A stretch of DNA of 64,000 bases from a virus, in the IMG/VR virus record IMGVR_UViG_3300010396_000011, positions 1 to 64,000 of that record, one strand, 5' to 3'. The translations under genes and the position numbers were made by a program. Numbering within the stretch: the stretch's first letter is position 1; each line of letters opens with the position of its first letter. This document shows positions 7,256 through 15,247 of the stretch, in pieces. The notes under the pieces were generated by a model. It was not told the origin of the DNA, did no database searches, and worked only from the letters and a program-made list of their open reading frames with translations.

Positions 7256-8677
7256 ATGTCCACCTCTTTGCCGCTTTCCTCCATCGTCGGAGTCAGCGTA
7301 GTCGTTTCGCCGGCCGCTTCTCCAGGGCCGAGTTTTAACCAGGCGCTCATCGTCGGGCCAAGCACCGTGATTCCGTCCGTCGGCGCGAACTCGCGAGTCC
7401 AGCTTTACCAGTCGTTGCTCGCTATGCAGCAGGCTGGTTTCAGCATCACGTCGCCCGAATACCTCGCCGCAGAGCTGTACTTCGGCCAACAGCCTCAGCC
7501 CACCTTCCTGTGGATCGGGCGGCAGGATCTCACCGCGATTGAGACCGCCATCGTCGGCGCCAGCGGCGGAACCGGATATACCGTGGGAGACATTCTCACC
7601 GTGGTCCAGTCGGGCGCGAGCGCCGGGCAGTTCAAAGTTACAACCATCGGCGGCGGCGGCGTGGTAACGGGCATCTCGCGAGTCGCTGGTGGCACGGGAT
7701 ACTCTGTCGCGACTAACCTTGCGACCACCGGCGGCACCGGAACCGGGGCCGAGATCAATGTCTCAACGATTGGAGAAAGCGCGGTCGAAGCGGTTTCCGC
7801 CTGTCGCCTCGCCCAGCCCGACTGGTACGCCTGCATGTTCGTGGGCACCGCGGTGGATGCGGATCACCTCGCGATCGCGGCATTCATCGAAGCCGCCTCG
7901 CCTGCCTCGGTGTACTTCCTGACGAGCGGATCCAGTGCCGTGCTGAACGGGACGGCGGGAAACCTGTTCGCCGAACTCCAGACGGCGAATTACCGCCGCA
8001 CCTTCAGCGTGTATTCGACGACGCAGGGCGGCACGTTCCCCAACAATACGTACGCCTCCGCCGCGCCGATGGGCATGGCTATGGGCCGCAACAACAAAGC
8101 CGTCGGTTCGTACTTTGATGTGATGTTCAAACTCATATCGGGAGTGGCGGCCGAGCCCCTGACGCAAACCCAAGTGAACAGCATCTGCGGGACCATTGAC
8201 CGCTCTTCGAATGGGCTCAACGGAAATGTCGTGCTGGAATATGCCGGGAACCGTATTTGGCTCCAGCCCGGCACTACGGCGAGCGGCGCGTGGTTCGACG
8301 AGGTGCTGAACCTCGACATGCTCGCGGCCGACATACAAAACAGCGCCATCAATCTGTTGACCAGCGTTCCCGCCCTGCCGATTACCAATGCGGGCGTGGC
8401 GACCATGCAGGCTGTTATTTCTGACGCGTGCGTGCGCGCACAGCAAATCGGCTTTATTGCTTCTTCTGGCCAGTGGGGTGGCGTGCAGATCGGAACCGGA
8501 CGGGCCGCTATTGAGAACGGCGACGCGCTGCCCAACGGGTACGCGCTGTATGCGCCGGCGGTATCGACGCTTTCCAGCGGGCAGCGCTCGGCACGCCTTC
8601 TTCCGCCGATCACGGTTGCGGTCATTGAGGCGCAGAGCGGCCATTCGCTCAGCGTGAACGTCAACGTCCAACGATAG
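7256..8677 (+). CDS. Contractile tail sheath protein (DUF3383) with inserted beta domain
   Basis: A 473-residue protein from ATG 7256 (ribosome site AAAGGAAG); an upstream GTG in frame is less likely because it lies within the previous gene. N-terminal LPLSSIVGVSVVVSPAA, internal VYSTTQGGTFPNNTYASA, and the C-terminal SARLLPPITVAVIEAQSGHSL suit DUF3383 sheath proteins, which drive tail contraction. Residues about 98-175 are a Gly/Val/Thr-rich insertion with two GGTGY motifs (GGTGYTVGDILTVV and GGTGYSVATNLATT). It probably folds as an extra surface domain. Its presence makes this a myovirus-type tail. Confidence 0.85.
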   Translation: MSTSLPLSSIVGVSVVVSPAASPGPSFNQALIVGPSTVIPSVGANSRVQLYQSLLAMQQAGFSITSPEYLAAELYFGQQPQPTFLWIGRQDLTAIETAIVGASGGTGYTVGDILTVVQSGASAGQFKVTTIGGGGVVTGISRVAGGTGYSVATNLATTGGTGTGAEINVSTIGESAVEAVSACRLAQPDWYACMFVGTAVDADHLAIAAFIEAASPASVYFLTSGSSAVLNGTAGNLFAELQTANYRRTFSVYSTTQGGTFPNNTYASAAPMGMAMGRNNKAVGSYFDVMFKLISGVAAEPLTQTQVNSICGTIDRSSNGLNGNVVLEYAGNRIWLQPGTTASGAWFDEVLNLDMLAADIQNSAINLLTSVPALPITNAGVATMQAVISDACVRAQQIGFIASSGQWGGVQIGTGRAAIENGDALPNGYALYAPAVSTLSSGQRSARLLPPITVAVIEAQSGHSLSVNVNVQR

Positions 8678-8712
8678 CGCGGACCTGAATTCAGCAAAAA
8701 GGAGAACTTAAA

Positions 8713-9171
8713 ATGTCCAACATTCTCAGCACGTACAGTGGGCGGGACACGAACATCGCCATCACGCACCCGCTGTTCACTCCCATTCAGGCCGCGGGCA
8801 TTGCCTCTCTCGGCCTGAACCAAGCGACCATTCGCATGACGCAAGATCAGGCCAGCCTCAAGGTGGGGATGGACGGCGCCGTGGTTCCGAGCGTCATTCC
8901 TGGCGACCAAGGCGAGATCGAGTTGCAGGTCTGGCAGACGTCCACGCTTCACCAGCTTCTGCTCGCAGGCTACAACCTCTGCAAGGCCGCGCGCGATCAG
9001 GGCGACGTATCGAACTGGTTTGCCGGCACGATTGTCGTCGTCAACATCGTGGACGGATCTTCCCATCACGCGACGGGAGTCGGCTTCAAGAAGGTCCCCG
9101 ACAAGACCTATCAGACTGAGGCTCAGGTTGTGACGTGGGTTTTCGCCGCGTGCAACATCGTGAGTGAGTAA
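8713..9171 (+). CDS. Tail tube protein (DUF3277)
   Basis: A 152-residue protein directly after the sheath, with a strong AAAAAGGAG site before ATG 8713. STYSGRDTNIAITHPLFT, DGAVVPSVIPGDQGEIELQV and a C-terminal TEAQVVTWVFAACNI match DUF3277 inner tube proteins of Pam3/E217-type tails. It would stack as hexamers inside the sheath. Confidence 0.85.
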   Translation: MSNILSTYSGRDTNIAITHPLFTPIQAAGIASLGLNQATIRMTQDQASLKVGMDGAVVPSVIPGDQGEIELQVWQTSTLHQLLLAGYNLCKAARDQGDVSNWFAGTIVVVNIVDGSSHHATGVGFKKVPDKTYQTEAQVVTWVFAACNIVSE

Positions 9172-9176
9172 TCCTT

Positions 9177-9542
9177 ATGCCGATCGAACTAACCAAAAAT
9201 ATCACGATCGACGGGCGGGAATTCCAGGTAGGGCGCGTTCCCGCCAACGTCGGTCAGTGGATCGTAGTGCAAATCGATAGATTCTCCGACGAAGCGGTAT
9301 TCAATAAAGCGCGCAATTACCTGTTCAACGCTTGCTCCTACATAAAGCAGGTTGACGGTGCGCCGGTTCCGATGAAGATGTACCACGATGGCAAGTGGCT
9401 TCTTCCGGACCTGGAGTACGATCTGGAAACCGTGTCGGCGCTCTTCCGAGAAGCGTTTGATTTCAACTTCGGACCTTTTTTGAAGCGTCGGCTGGAGGAA
9501 ATGGAAGCGGAATCCAGCCGGGAACAGGCTATCAACCTGTAG
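9177..9542 (+). CDS. Tail assembly chaperone, short (zero-frame) form
   Basis: A 121-residue protein between the tube and tape measure genes, the classic place for tail assembly chaperones. Features are an N-terminal beta domain (KNITIDGREFQVGRVPANVG) and a helical, acidic C-terminus (FLKRRLEEMEAESSREQ). A -1 slippery heptamer occurs at codons 100-102. Beyond it the -1 frame stays open to 9721, so this is the G-like product of a G/GT pair. Confidence 0.8.
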   Translation: MPIELTKNITIDGREFQVGRVPANVGQWIVVQIDRFSDEAVFNKARNYLFNACSYIKQVDGAPVPMKMYHDGKWLLPDLEYDLETVSALFREAFDFNFGPFLKRRLEEMEAESSREQAINL

Positions 9543-9721
9543 CTTTCCCACCCGATATGTCGGCGTACCTCTGGCGGCCGGTTATCGCCGGCCTCTGGCG
9601 CCAGCACGAAACCAGCGACGGGACGTACTCGTTCTTGGACCTCTGGGAAGTCAATCGAGCGCTTGACGTGCAGCAGGAAAACCAGCGGCGCGCCGCTGAA
9701 GCACACCGAAATCGTAAGTAG
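9177..9721 (+). CDS. Tail assembly chaperone, frameshifted long form
   Basis: Predicted 181-residue product: 102 zero-frame codons, then the -1 frame from 9482 to the TAG at 9719-9721. The added 79 residues begin with a Gly-rich linker (GGNGSGIQPGTGYQ) and continue with SAYLWRPVIAGLWRQHE and an Asn/Gln-rich helix. They resemble the DUF6889-like second halves of chaperones that bind the tape measure. An ATG at 9557 could also start the second part alone, but it lacks a good ribosome site. Confidence 0.7.
9476..9482 (+). promoter_or_regulatory. Programmed -1 ribosomal frameshift site (T TTT TTG)
   Basis: In the zero frame the codons read CCT TTT TTG, giving the canonical X XXY YYZ heptamer T TTT TTG. 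After a -1 slip the reading continues GAA GCG TCG with no stop for 79 codons. The site sits 60 bp before the zero-frame stop, as usual for tail chaperones. Confidence 0.8.
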
Positions 9722-9726
9722 ACCAC

Positions 9727-11919
9727 ATGCCGAACGTAATCGAGGAGTACTTAGTTTCTCTGGGATTTTCTTCTGACGAAAACTCCCTGCGAAAACTCCA
9801 GGGCACGCTTGGAATAGCCGAAAAGGCGGTAGAGTCTCACACGTTCGGCATGGCCCGCAAGCTTCTCGAAGCCCAAGGCGCAATCGTCGGCGCCTTCACG
9901 TCGATATCAGCCGTTATCCTCGGGACGGTCGATAAGGTCGCCATGGCCGACCAGGGCTATCGGCTGATGGGATTGCACATGCTCATGAGCACGGAGCAGG
10001 CCCGCAAGCTCGACATCGTTACCAAGGCTCTCGGGGCGACGATGGAAGAGATCATGTACGACCCGGAGTTGCGGGCGCGTGCAGGAGAGGTGAGCGAACA
10101 CATCGACCGCCTCACTCAGCAACTTGGACCAGGCTTCGAAGGCAGCATGAAGAGCGTGCGCGACTTCCGCCAGCAGTTCACCCTCCTGGGAGTAGACGCC
10201 AAGTTTCTTGGCATGCAGTTCGCCTCGAATCTTTTCTCCAAACTCGTGCCCGGGGACAGTATGACAGAAAAGCTGTCGTCGGTTAAGAAATGGGTCAATG
10301 ACTTCGAGGCCAAAATCCCAAAGATTGCCGACTCCCTCTCTGGATACGCGATCCCCGTCTTGAAGCAGACCTATGAAATTCTGGCGTCCGTCGGCGGAGC
10401 CGCGAAGGAATTCGGCGTTCTGTTTACGAACGTTGTTGGCCTGCTCAGTAATGATCGAGCCCTTTCCGGCGCCACCTTCTCGTTTTCTGCCCTGGCTGGC
10501 GCGATCGGCCACGTCGGCGAATGGGTAAAGGACCTTTTCGTTTGGATCACGGACGGAGAAAAGGCACTCGTCGGGTTCTCGGGATCGCTGGCGCGTGCTA
10601 TCACCAGGATTCGAGACGATCCCAAAGGGATTTGGGACGGGCTGAAAAACGAAACCGCTTCCGCGTTCAACTTCGTATCCAATTTAGCGGAAAAGAACTT
10701 CTCTAAAATTCTGGGAAATATTGAAAGCTGGATCAACAAGCAGGCCACGTCGATAATGGCGATGCTGTCCAAGGTCCTTGACGATGCCAGCAAGAAACTC
10801 GAAGCCCAATTGGGAGTCATGGGCCGCGACCTGTACAACAAACTTCCGGGATGGATGAAAACGCTGCTTGGTCCCGGATTCGCAGCTACAGAAGATAAAG
10901 CACCGTCTAAGACGCCGCCTAATACCCTTAAAGACCATGGCTTCCCTTCCACGAAGCCTCCCGCTGCTGTAGCGGGGATACTTATGGGAGGAGCCGCAGG
11001 AGCCGGGATTGGCTCGATATTTGGTGGCGTAGGTGCGCTACCGGGAATGGGGATCGGTGCGGTTATTGGTTTGTGGAGAGGGCTGCATTTCGGAGAGCAG
11101 GAAGACGAAACCAGAGCGCGGGCGCTGCTTGAGCGCGATCAGGTATTGCGAGATAACGAGGCGCTGCGCAAGAAAATTTCCCCTGCTTCTCAGTACTGGC
11201 CCAAATTAAATCTTTTATCGTCCTCACCAGAAGCGCCATCCTCATTTTCGATTGCTGATCGGATAATCGGTGCCATTTCCAAGGTGGAAGCCGGCAAGAA
11301 GCCTAACCCAATCAGCGAGCGCAATAACAACCCTGGGAATCTGCGCTCTTGGCCTGGTGCTCCAACCGAAGGTGGATACGCCAAATTTCCCACGCCCGAA
11401 GCGGGCGCGGATGCTCTTCGCCAGCAAGTGGATAAACTCATAAGCCGCGGCTTGACGCTCGAAGAGTTTTTTGGAGGAAAACCGGGGGTTTATAAGGGCT
11501 ATGCTCCTAAGGCAGACCACAACAACCCGCACGCGTATGCGTCCGCCGTCGGGAAAGCGATCGGCGTTGACGTTGACGTTCCGCTGAACAAAATCACTGG
11601 CGTTCCGAGTTCCGGGGATGATGGGGGCAAGAAACCTGGGGCGGCGCTCATTATTCCAAAGTTCCCGATTAGCGCTCTGCCATTCCCAGACCGAGACTAC
11701 AGCCCAGCTCTCGCCCAAATGGAGCGGCCGATCTTCCCGGCGGCTCAGCATGTCACGCATGACGATCACAGCACGGTAATCGGGGATATCAATATTCACG
11801 TCATGCAGCCCGGAGCGGACGCATACACGATAGCCGCCCTAGCCCGGAAAGAGGTCCGGGAGGAATTAGACTCCCGATCAAAGATGGGCATAGCGGCCGT
11901 GGCGCCGGCTTGGGGATAA
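9727..11919 (+). CDS. Tail tape measure protein with peptidoglycan-hydrolase-like C-terminal domain
   Basis: A 730-residue protein, the longest in the tail module. It has an N-terminal helical region, amphipathic coiled regions to about residue 360, a Gly/Ala hydrophobic patch near 420-450 (GILMGGAAGAGIGSIFGG), and a C-terminal domain around residues 530-620. That domain contains ERNNNPGNLRSWPGAP and GLTLEEFFGGKPGVYKGYAP, a pattern found in phage muramidase-like domains. At about 0.15 nm per residue (a general rule for tape measures) the tail would be near 110 nm. The hydrolase part probably opens the host wall during DNA entry. Confidence 0.8.
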   Translation: MPNVIEEYLVSLGFSSDENSLRKLQGTLGIAEKAVESHTFGMARKLLEAQGAIVGAFTSISAVILGTVDKVAMADQGYRLMGLHMLMSTEQARKLDIVTKALGATMEEIMYDPELRARAGEVSEHIDRLTQQLGPGFEGSMKSVRDFRQQFTLLGVDAKFLGMQFASNLFSKLVPGDSMTEKLSSVKKWVNDFEAKIPKIADSLSGYAIPVLKQTYEILASVGGAAKEFGVLFTNVVGLLSNDRALSGATFSFSALAGAIGHVGEWVKDLFVWITDGEKALVGFSGSLARAITRIRDDPKGIWDGLKNETASAFNFVSNLAEKNFSKILGNIESWINKQATSIMAMLSKVLDDASKKLEAQLGVMGRDLYNKLPGWMKTLLGPGFAATEDKAPSKTPPNTLKDHGFPSTKPPAAVAGILMGGAAGAGIGSIFGGVGALPGMGIGAVIGLWRGLHFGEQEDETRARALLERDQVLRDNEALRKKISPASQYWPKLNLLSSSPEAPSSFSIADRIIGAISKVEAGKKPNPISERNNNPGNLRSWPGAPTEGGYAKFPTPEAGADALRQQVDKLISRGLTLEEFFGGKPGVYKGYAPKADHNNPHAYASAVGKAIGVDVDVPLNKITGVPSSGDDGGKKPGAALIIPKFPISALPFPDRDYSPALAQMERPIFPAAQHVTHDDHSTVIGDINIHVMQPGADAYTIAALARKEVREELDSRSKMGIAAVAPAWG

Positions 11920-12705
11920 ATGGCCTCACTCGCATCAGTACTCGTCGGGATTCGAACGAAGGTTTCGACCGGAAACTTCGTTGCTACCGAGATCGGAGAC
12001 TTGCTAACGGCGGGTCCATGGCGTCCGCCTCAGTGGGTAAACGCGCCCGCATTTGCTATGACCGCTACCGATCCCGTCACGAAGAAACCGACAGCGTACG
12101 TATTCGATGCGGTAATTCGCGCGGAGTACGACCAGAAAACAGTAGTCACCCTGAACCCGGTGCAGACCGGGGCTCCTCTCACGGATCACGCCTATGCAAT
12201 TCCGGCGACTGTTGTGATCGAGGTCGCGATGAGCGACGCGATGCAATCTTTCGCGATGGACCAATGGGCGGATAGCCCATCCAAGAGCATTTCCACGTTT
12301 CAAGCGCTACTCGCTCTCCAAAAACAGAGGCTACCGGTACAACTGGCAACCCCGCTTAACCTCTACAGCGCCATGATGATTACCGGCGTGAGCGCGACAG
12401 CGGACAAAGATACGAAGCACGCGCTCAAGGCCATCGTCACGTTTCAGCAGATATTGACCGCATCCGTACGGCAACCTTCGAACTCCGCAAACAGCTCCAT
12501 TCCGCAGACCACCGACCAGACCATCGGCGGGGTTTCGCAAGCCGTCGCTGTTCCCGCATCCACCGTTGCCCAAAACAACGTGCAGAGTGCTATCGCATCG
12601 GGCGCACTCACCGCTCAGCAAGCCGCCAGCGTAGCAAGGCAGATCGAAACGGCCGGCGTGTGGAGCAGCACGAATATCAGTTCTCTCGCCTCAATTTTCA
12701 GGTAA
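11920..12705 (+). CDS. Dit-like baseplate protein
   Basis: A 261-residue protein starting at the base after the tape measure stop. The first 170 residues are beta-rich, with ATVVIEVAMSDAM, STFQALLALQKQRLPVQL and a late KHALKAIVTFQQI, the pattern of Dit-like N-terminal domains that link tube and baseplate. Residues 170-261 are Ser/Gln/Ala-rich, with a helical end (SGALTAQQAASVARQIE). It fits the simple-baseplate order Dit, plug, hub, spike. Confidence 0.65.
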   Translation: MASLASVLVGIRTKVSTGNFVATEIGDLLTAGPWRPPQWVNAPAFAMTATDPVTKKPTAYVFDAVIRAEYDQKTVVTLNPVQTGAPLTDHAYAIPATVVIEVAMSDAMQSFAMDQWADSPSKSISTFQALLALQKQRLPVQLATPLNLYSAMMITGVSATADKDTKHALKAIVTFQQILTASVRQPSNSANSSIPQTTDQTIGGVSQAVAVPASTVAQNNVQSAIASGALTAQQAASVARQIETAGVWSSTNISSLASIFR

Positions 12706-12709
12706 GCAA

Positions 12710-13057
12710 ATGCCTGCTCAACTGATACCACTCACAAACGCGCCGAACCAGCAGTTCCAGCAGCAGTTGCGCGTAAATGGGCAGCAGATCACGCTCGGCC
12801 TTGACATCCGCTTTAATTCCTCCGCTGGCTTCTGGGTAATGGATATTTCGGATCAGTTTGGAAGCGCTTTTGTATCGTCGGTGCCGCTTCTGACCGGCGC
12901 ATGGCCGGCGGCGAACATCCTTGAGCCGTACGACTATCTGCAAATCGGATCAGCCTACGTCGTAAACCAGAACGGCGCTTCCACTGATTTCCCCAACGAC
13001 TCCGATATCGGTCAATTCGCTCTGATATGGGATGACAATCCTGGATTCGGCGCATGA
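12710..13057 (+). CDS. Baseplate plug protein (Pam3-like)
   Basis: A 115-residue beta protein: IPLTNAPNQQFQQQLRVNGQ at the start, FWVMDISDQFGSAF in the middle, and a negatively charged end with SDIGQFALIWDDN. This is the pattern of the phage baseplate plug family that blocks the tube lumen in minimal contractile tails. Its stop overlaps the hub ATG (13054). Confidence 0.75.
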   Translation: MPAQLIPLTNAPNQQFQQQLRVNGQQITLGLDIRFNSSAGFWVMDISDQFGSAFVSSVPLLTGAWPAANILEPYDYLQIGSAYVVNQNGASTDFPNDSDIGQFALIWDDNPGFGA

Positions 13058-14145
13058 GCACTCTGCCGCAGCAGCTTCCATTTTTCGGCCGGGCGTGGCA
13101 GGTGTCCGTCGATACGACTGACGGTACATTCGCGGTCAGCAGCGCCGATGATGCCGACCCGTTACGCGTTTGTTTCACGGTTGAGAAATACATGCTGATG
13201 GCGTATTGGAAAGCCGATATCAGCATCTACAACATGAACCAATCCACGGCGCAAACGGTAGGCGCAAGTGCCCCAACGTTCGCGGATTTTTGGCTTGCAA
13301 ATAAACCGCTGAAACTCGGATGCCCGATTACAATAAGCGCCGGATACCAGAACGGTACGAGTGGTCAGCCATTCGCGCCGACCGCCAACGTACTACACCG
13401 CGCAAACCTTCTTCAATCCGTGTGGACTCGCGAAAACGTCACGGATTACCGCCTGATTCTGCGAACGGTTACAGGACTTCTCGAAGATGCTCTGAACGTA
13501 GTGAATATACCCATTGGCGGCGAAAACACCGACTACGACGCACTTCTCCAGATTTGCTCTGGAGCCAAGCGGCCACTGGTGATAGAAAGCATTGACCAAG
13601 CGGCAACCGAAAAATTATCCGCCGCGAGGCAGGGTCCGCGCGTGTTCAGCGGTCGCCCATACGAAAAGATCAACGAGATCGTGGCGCAGAATAAACTTTA
13701 TGCCTGGTACTCGCCGGACGGATTGAATATCAGGGGCTCCGATCCTTTCGAGCGCTCAGCCAGCGGCGGAGTTCCGGATCACTCTTTCGCACCAATCGGA
13801 GATGCTTCCGAAGGCGCTTCCACGGTAGACGTGCAGATCCCCATTAAACAGACGCTTATCGACGTTCCACAGTTGACGCAGGATGGAGTTTTATTCAAGG
13901 TGCTTCTCGACTCCGACGTAAAGATCGGAGACCTGGTGCAACTCAGCGGAACGGTGCTTCCGAATTTTCAATTCCAATTCACCAGTGGGTTCACGCCCGT
14001 TACCGCACTAAATGGCACATACTGCGTTGTCGGAATTCGTCACGTAGGTGATTCTCGCGGTCGGGGCGGAGATTGGTACACCGAAATCCAGGGAGTCGCG
14101 CGCGGCTTCTTTGCCAACATTCTGAACGCCAAGAACCCGAACTGA
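13054..14145 (+). CDS. Baseplate hub protein
   Basis: A 363-residue protein following the plug gene with a 4-bp overlap. N-terminal FGRAWQVSVDT, then KADISIYNMN, GCPITISAGYQNG and a C-terminal YCVVGIRHVGDSRG resemble hub proteins (gp27-like beta barrels) of Pam3-type baseplates. It would form the ring that joins the tube and spike. The length is usual for the group. Confidence 0.7.
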   Translation: MSTLPQQLPFFGRAWQVSVDTTDGTFAVSSADDADPLRVCFTVEKYMLMAYWKADISIYNMNQSTAQTVGASAPTFADFWLANKPLKLGCPITISAGYQNGTSGQPFAPTANVLHRANLLQSVWTRENVTDYRLILRTVTGLLEDALNVVNIPIGGENTDYDALLQICSGAKRPLVIESIDQAATEKLSAARQGPRVFSGRPYEKINEIVAQNKLYAWYSPDGLNIRGSDPFERSASGGVPDHSFAPIGDASEGASTVDVQIPIKQTLIDVPQLTQDGVLFKVLLDSDVKIGDLVQLSGTVLPNFQFQFTSGFTPVTALNGTYCVVGIRHVGDSRGRGGDWYTEIQGVARGFFANILNAKNPN

Positions 14146-14146
14146 A

Positions 14147-14884
14147 ATGCTTCCTAAGCCCCCTCAGTCTTCGAACTTCGGAGAGACGTTAGAGCAGCGA
14201 CTTAATCAGCCCGAAGCCGTATTGCGCGCAATTAGGCAGGCCATCTTCCAGAACTTGCGCGTTGCGCTTCCGGCGCAGGTGCAATCTTTTAATCCAGGCC
14301 CTCCGGCGACGGTTAGCGTCATTATCTCAACGAACGAATTAATGCTCCATGGAATCGGGGACCTCGATACGCTTTCACTCCAGACCGAAGCTGTGCGACT
14401 TCCAATTCTCGAGAATGTTCCCGTGCTTGTTCCTGGCGCCGGGGGCTGGAGCCTCACGTTTCCGATTCAGGCCGGCGACGAGTGTTACGTCATATTCGCG
14501 GATACTCCGCTGGGCGTCTGGCTGCAAAACGGTGAGGTTGATAATTACCCGTCAGACCAGCGGCGCCACAGCCTTTCCGATGGAGTGGCCATTTTCGGCC
14601 TGCGATCGAAGCCCCGCGGGCTGTCCGGATACTCCACCGAATCCGCGCAACTCAGGAACGATGACGGAACGGTAAAGATCGATCTCGCTCCCGATACGAT
14701 CACCATCACCGCTCCCACGGTCAACGTGAACGCCGCGAACGTGACGGTGGACGCTTCAGAGACAGTGAAAATCGAGGGCGACAGCCAGGTGCTCATATCG
14801 AATGGCACCAAGACCCGCGATTTCTTCTCGCACCAGCATTCTGGCGTAGCGGGCGGAGTAGCAAATAGCGGACCGGTGTTCTGA
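14147..14884 (+). CDS. Baseplate spike / assembly protein V (Gp138 N-terminal domain)
   Basis: A 245-residue protein with an OB-fold-like N-terminal half (LRVALPAQVQSFNPGPPATV, QAGDECYVIFADTPLGVWLQ), typical of Gp138/gpV spike proteins. The C-terminal half repeats short strands (TITAPTVNVNAANVTVDASETVKIEG), expected for a triple-stranded beta-helix needle. It ends in HQHSGVAGGVANSGPVF, where His residues could bind metal at the tip. The stop overlaps the gp25 start (14884). Confidence 0.8.
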   Translation: MLPKPPQSSNFGETLEQRLNQPEAVLRAIRQAIFQNLRVALPAQVQSFNPGPPATVSVIISTNELMLHGIGDLDTLSLQTEAVRLPILENVPVLVPGAGGWSLTFPIQAGDECYVIFADTPLGVWLQNGEVDNYPSDQRRHSLSDGVAIFGLRSKPRGLSGYSTESAQLRNDDGTVKIDLAPDTITITAPTVNVNAANVTVDASETVKIEGDSQVLISNGTKTRDFFSHQHSGVAGGVANSGPVF

Positions 14885-15243
14885 TGCCGACTATTCAGGT
14901 TAGAAAACTGGACGCGAACGGCGACCCGATGCGCGGCGCCGGTCTCGCGAACTTCGTCACCGATATCGACGCCGTGGCGCAGATTATCCGCACGCGCCTC
15001 CTTCTACTGCAGGGCGAGTGGTTCCTCAACACCAGCGAAGGACTCCCGCTGTTCCAGCAGTTGCTTGGGCACTCAACCACGGTGCGAGCGGTCGCGCTGA
15101 TTCTTCGCGAGCGCATCTTGGGCACGCCGTACGTGACCGGCATCAATTCTCTTTCGGTGGATTACGCGGCGGCGGGCCGCAATTTCACCTTCACCGCGAA
15201 CGTGCAGACGCAGTTCGGTACGGTCTCCATCTCAAACCAGTAA
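14884..15243 (+). CDS. Baseplate wedge protein gp25-like
   Basis: A 119-residue protein with FVTDIDAVAQIIRTRLLLLQGEW and FLNTSEGLPLFQQLLGH, the signature of gp25-like/W-type wedge proteins that start sheath assembly. It overlaps the spike gene by 1 bp (TGATG) and precedes the gp47-like gene, as usual. Confidence 0.8.
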   Translation: MPTIQVRKLDANGDPMRGAGLANFVTDIDAVAQIIRTRLLLLQGEWFLNTSEGLPLFQQLLGHSTTVRAVALILRERILGTPYVTGINSLSVDYAAAGRNFTFTANVQTQFGTVSISNQ

Positions 15244-15247
15244 AGCC

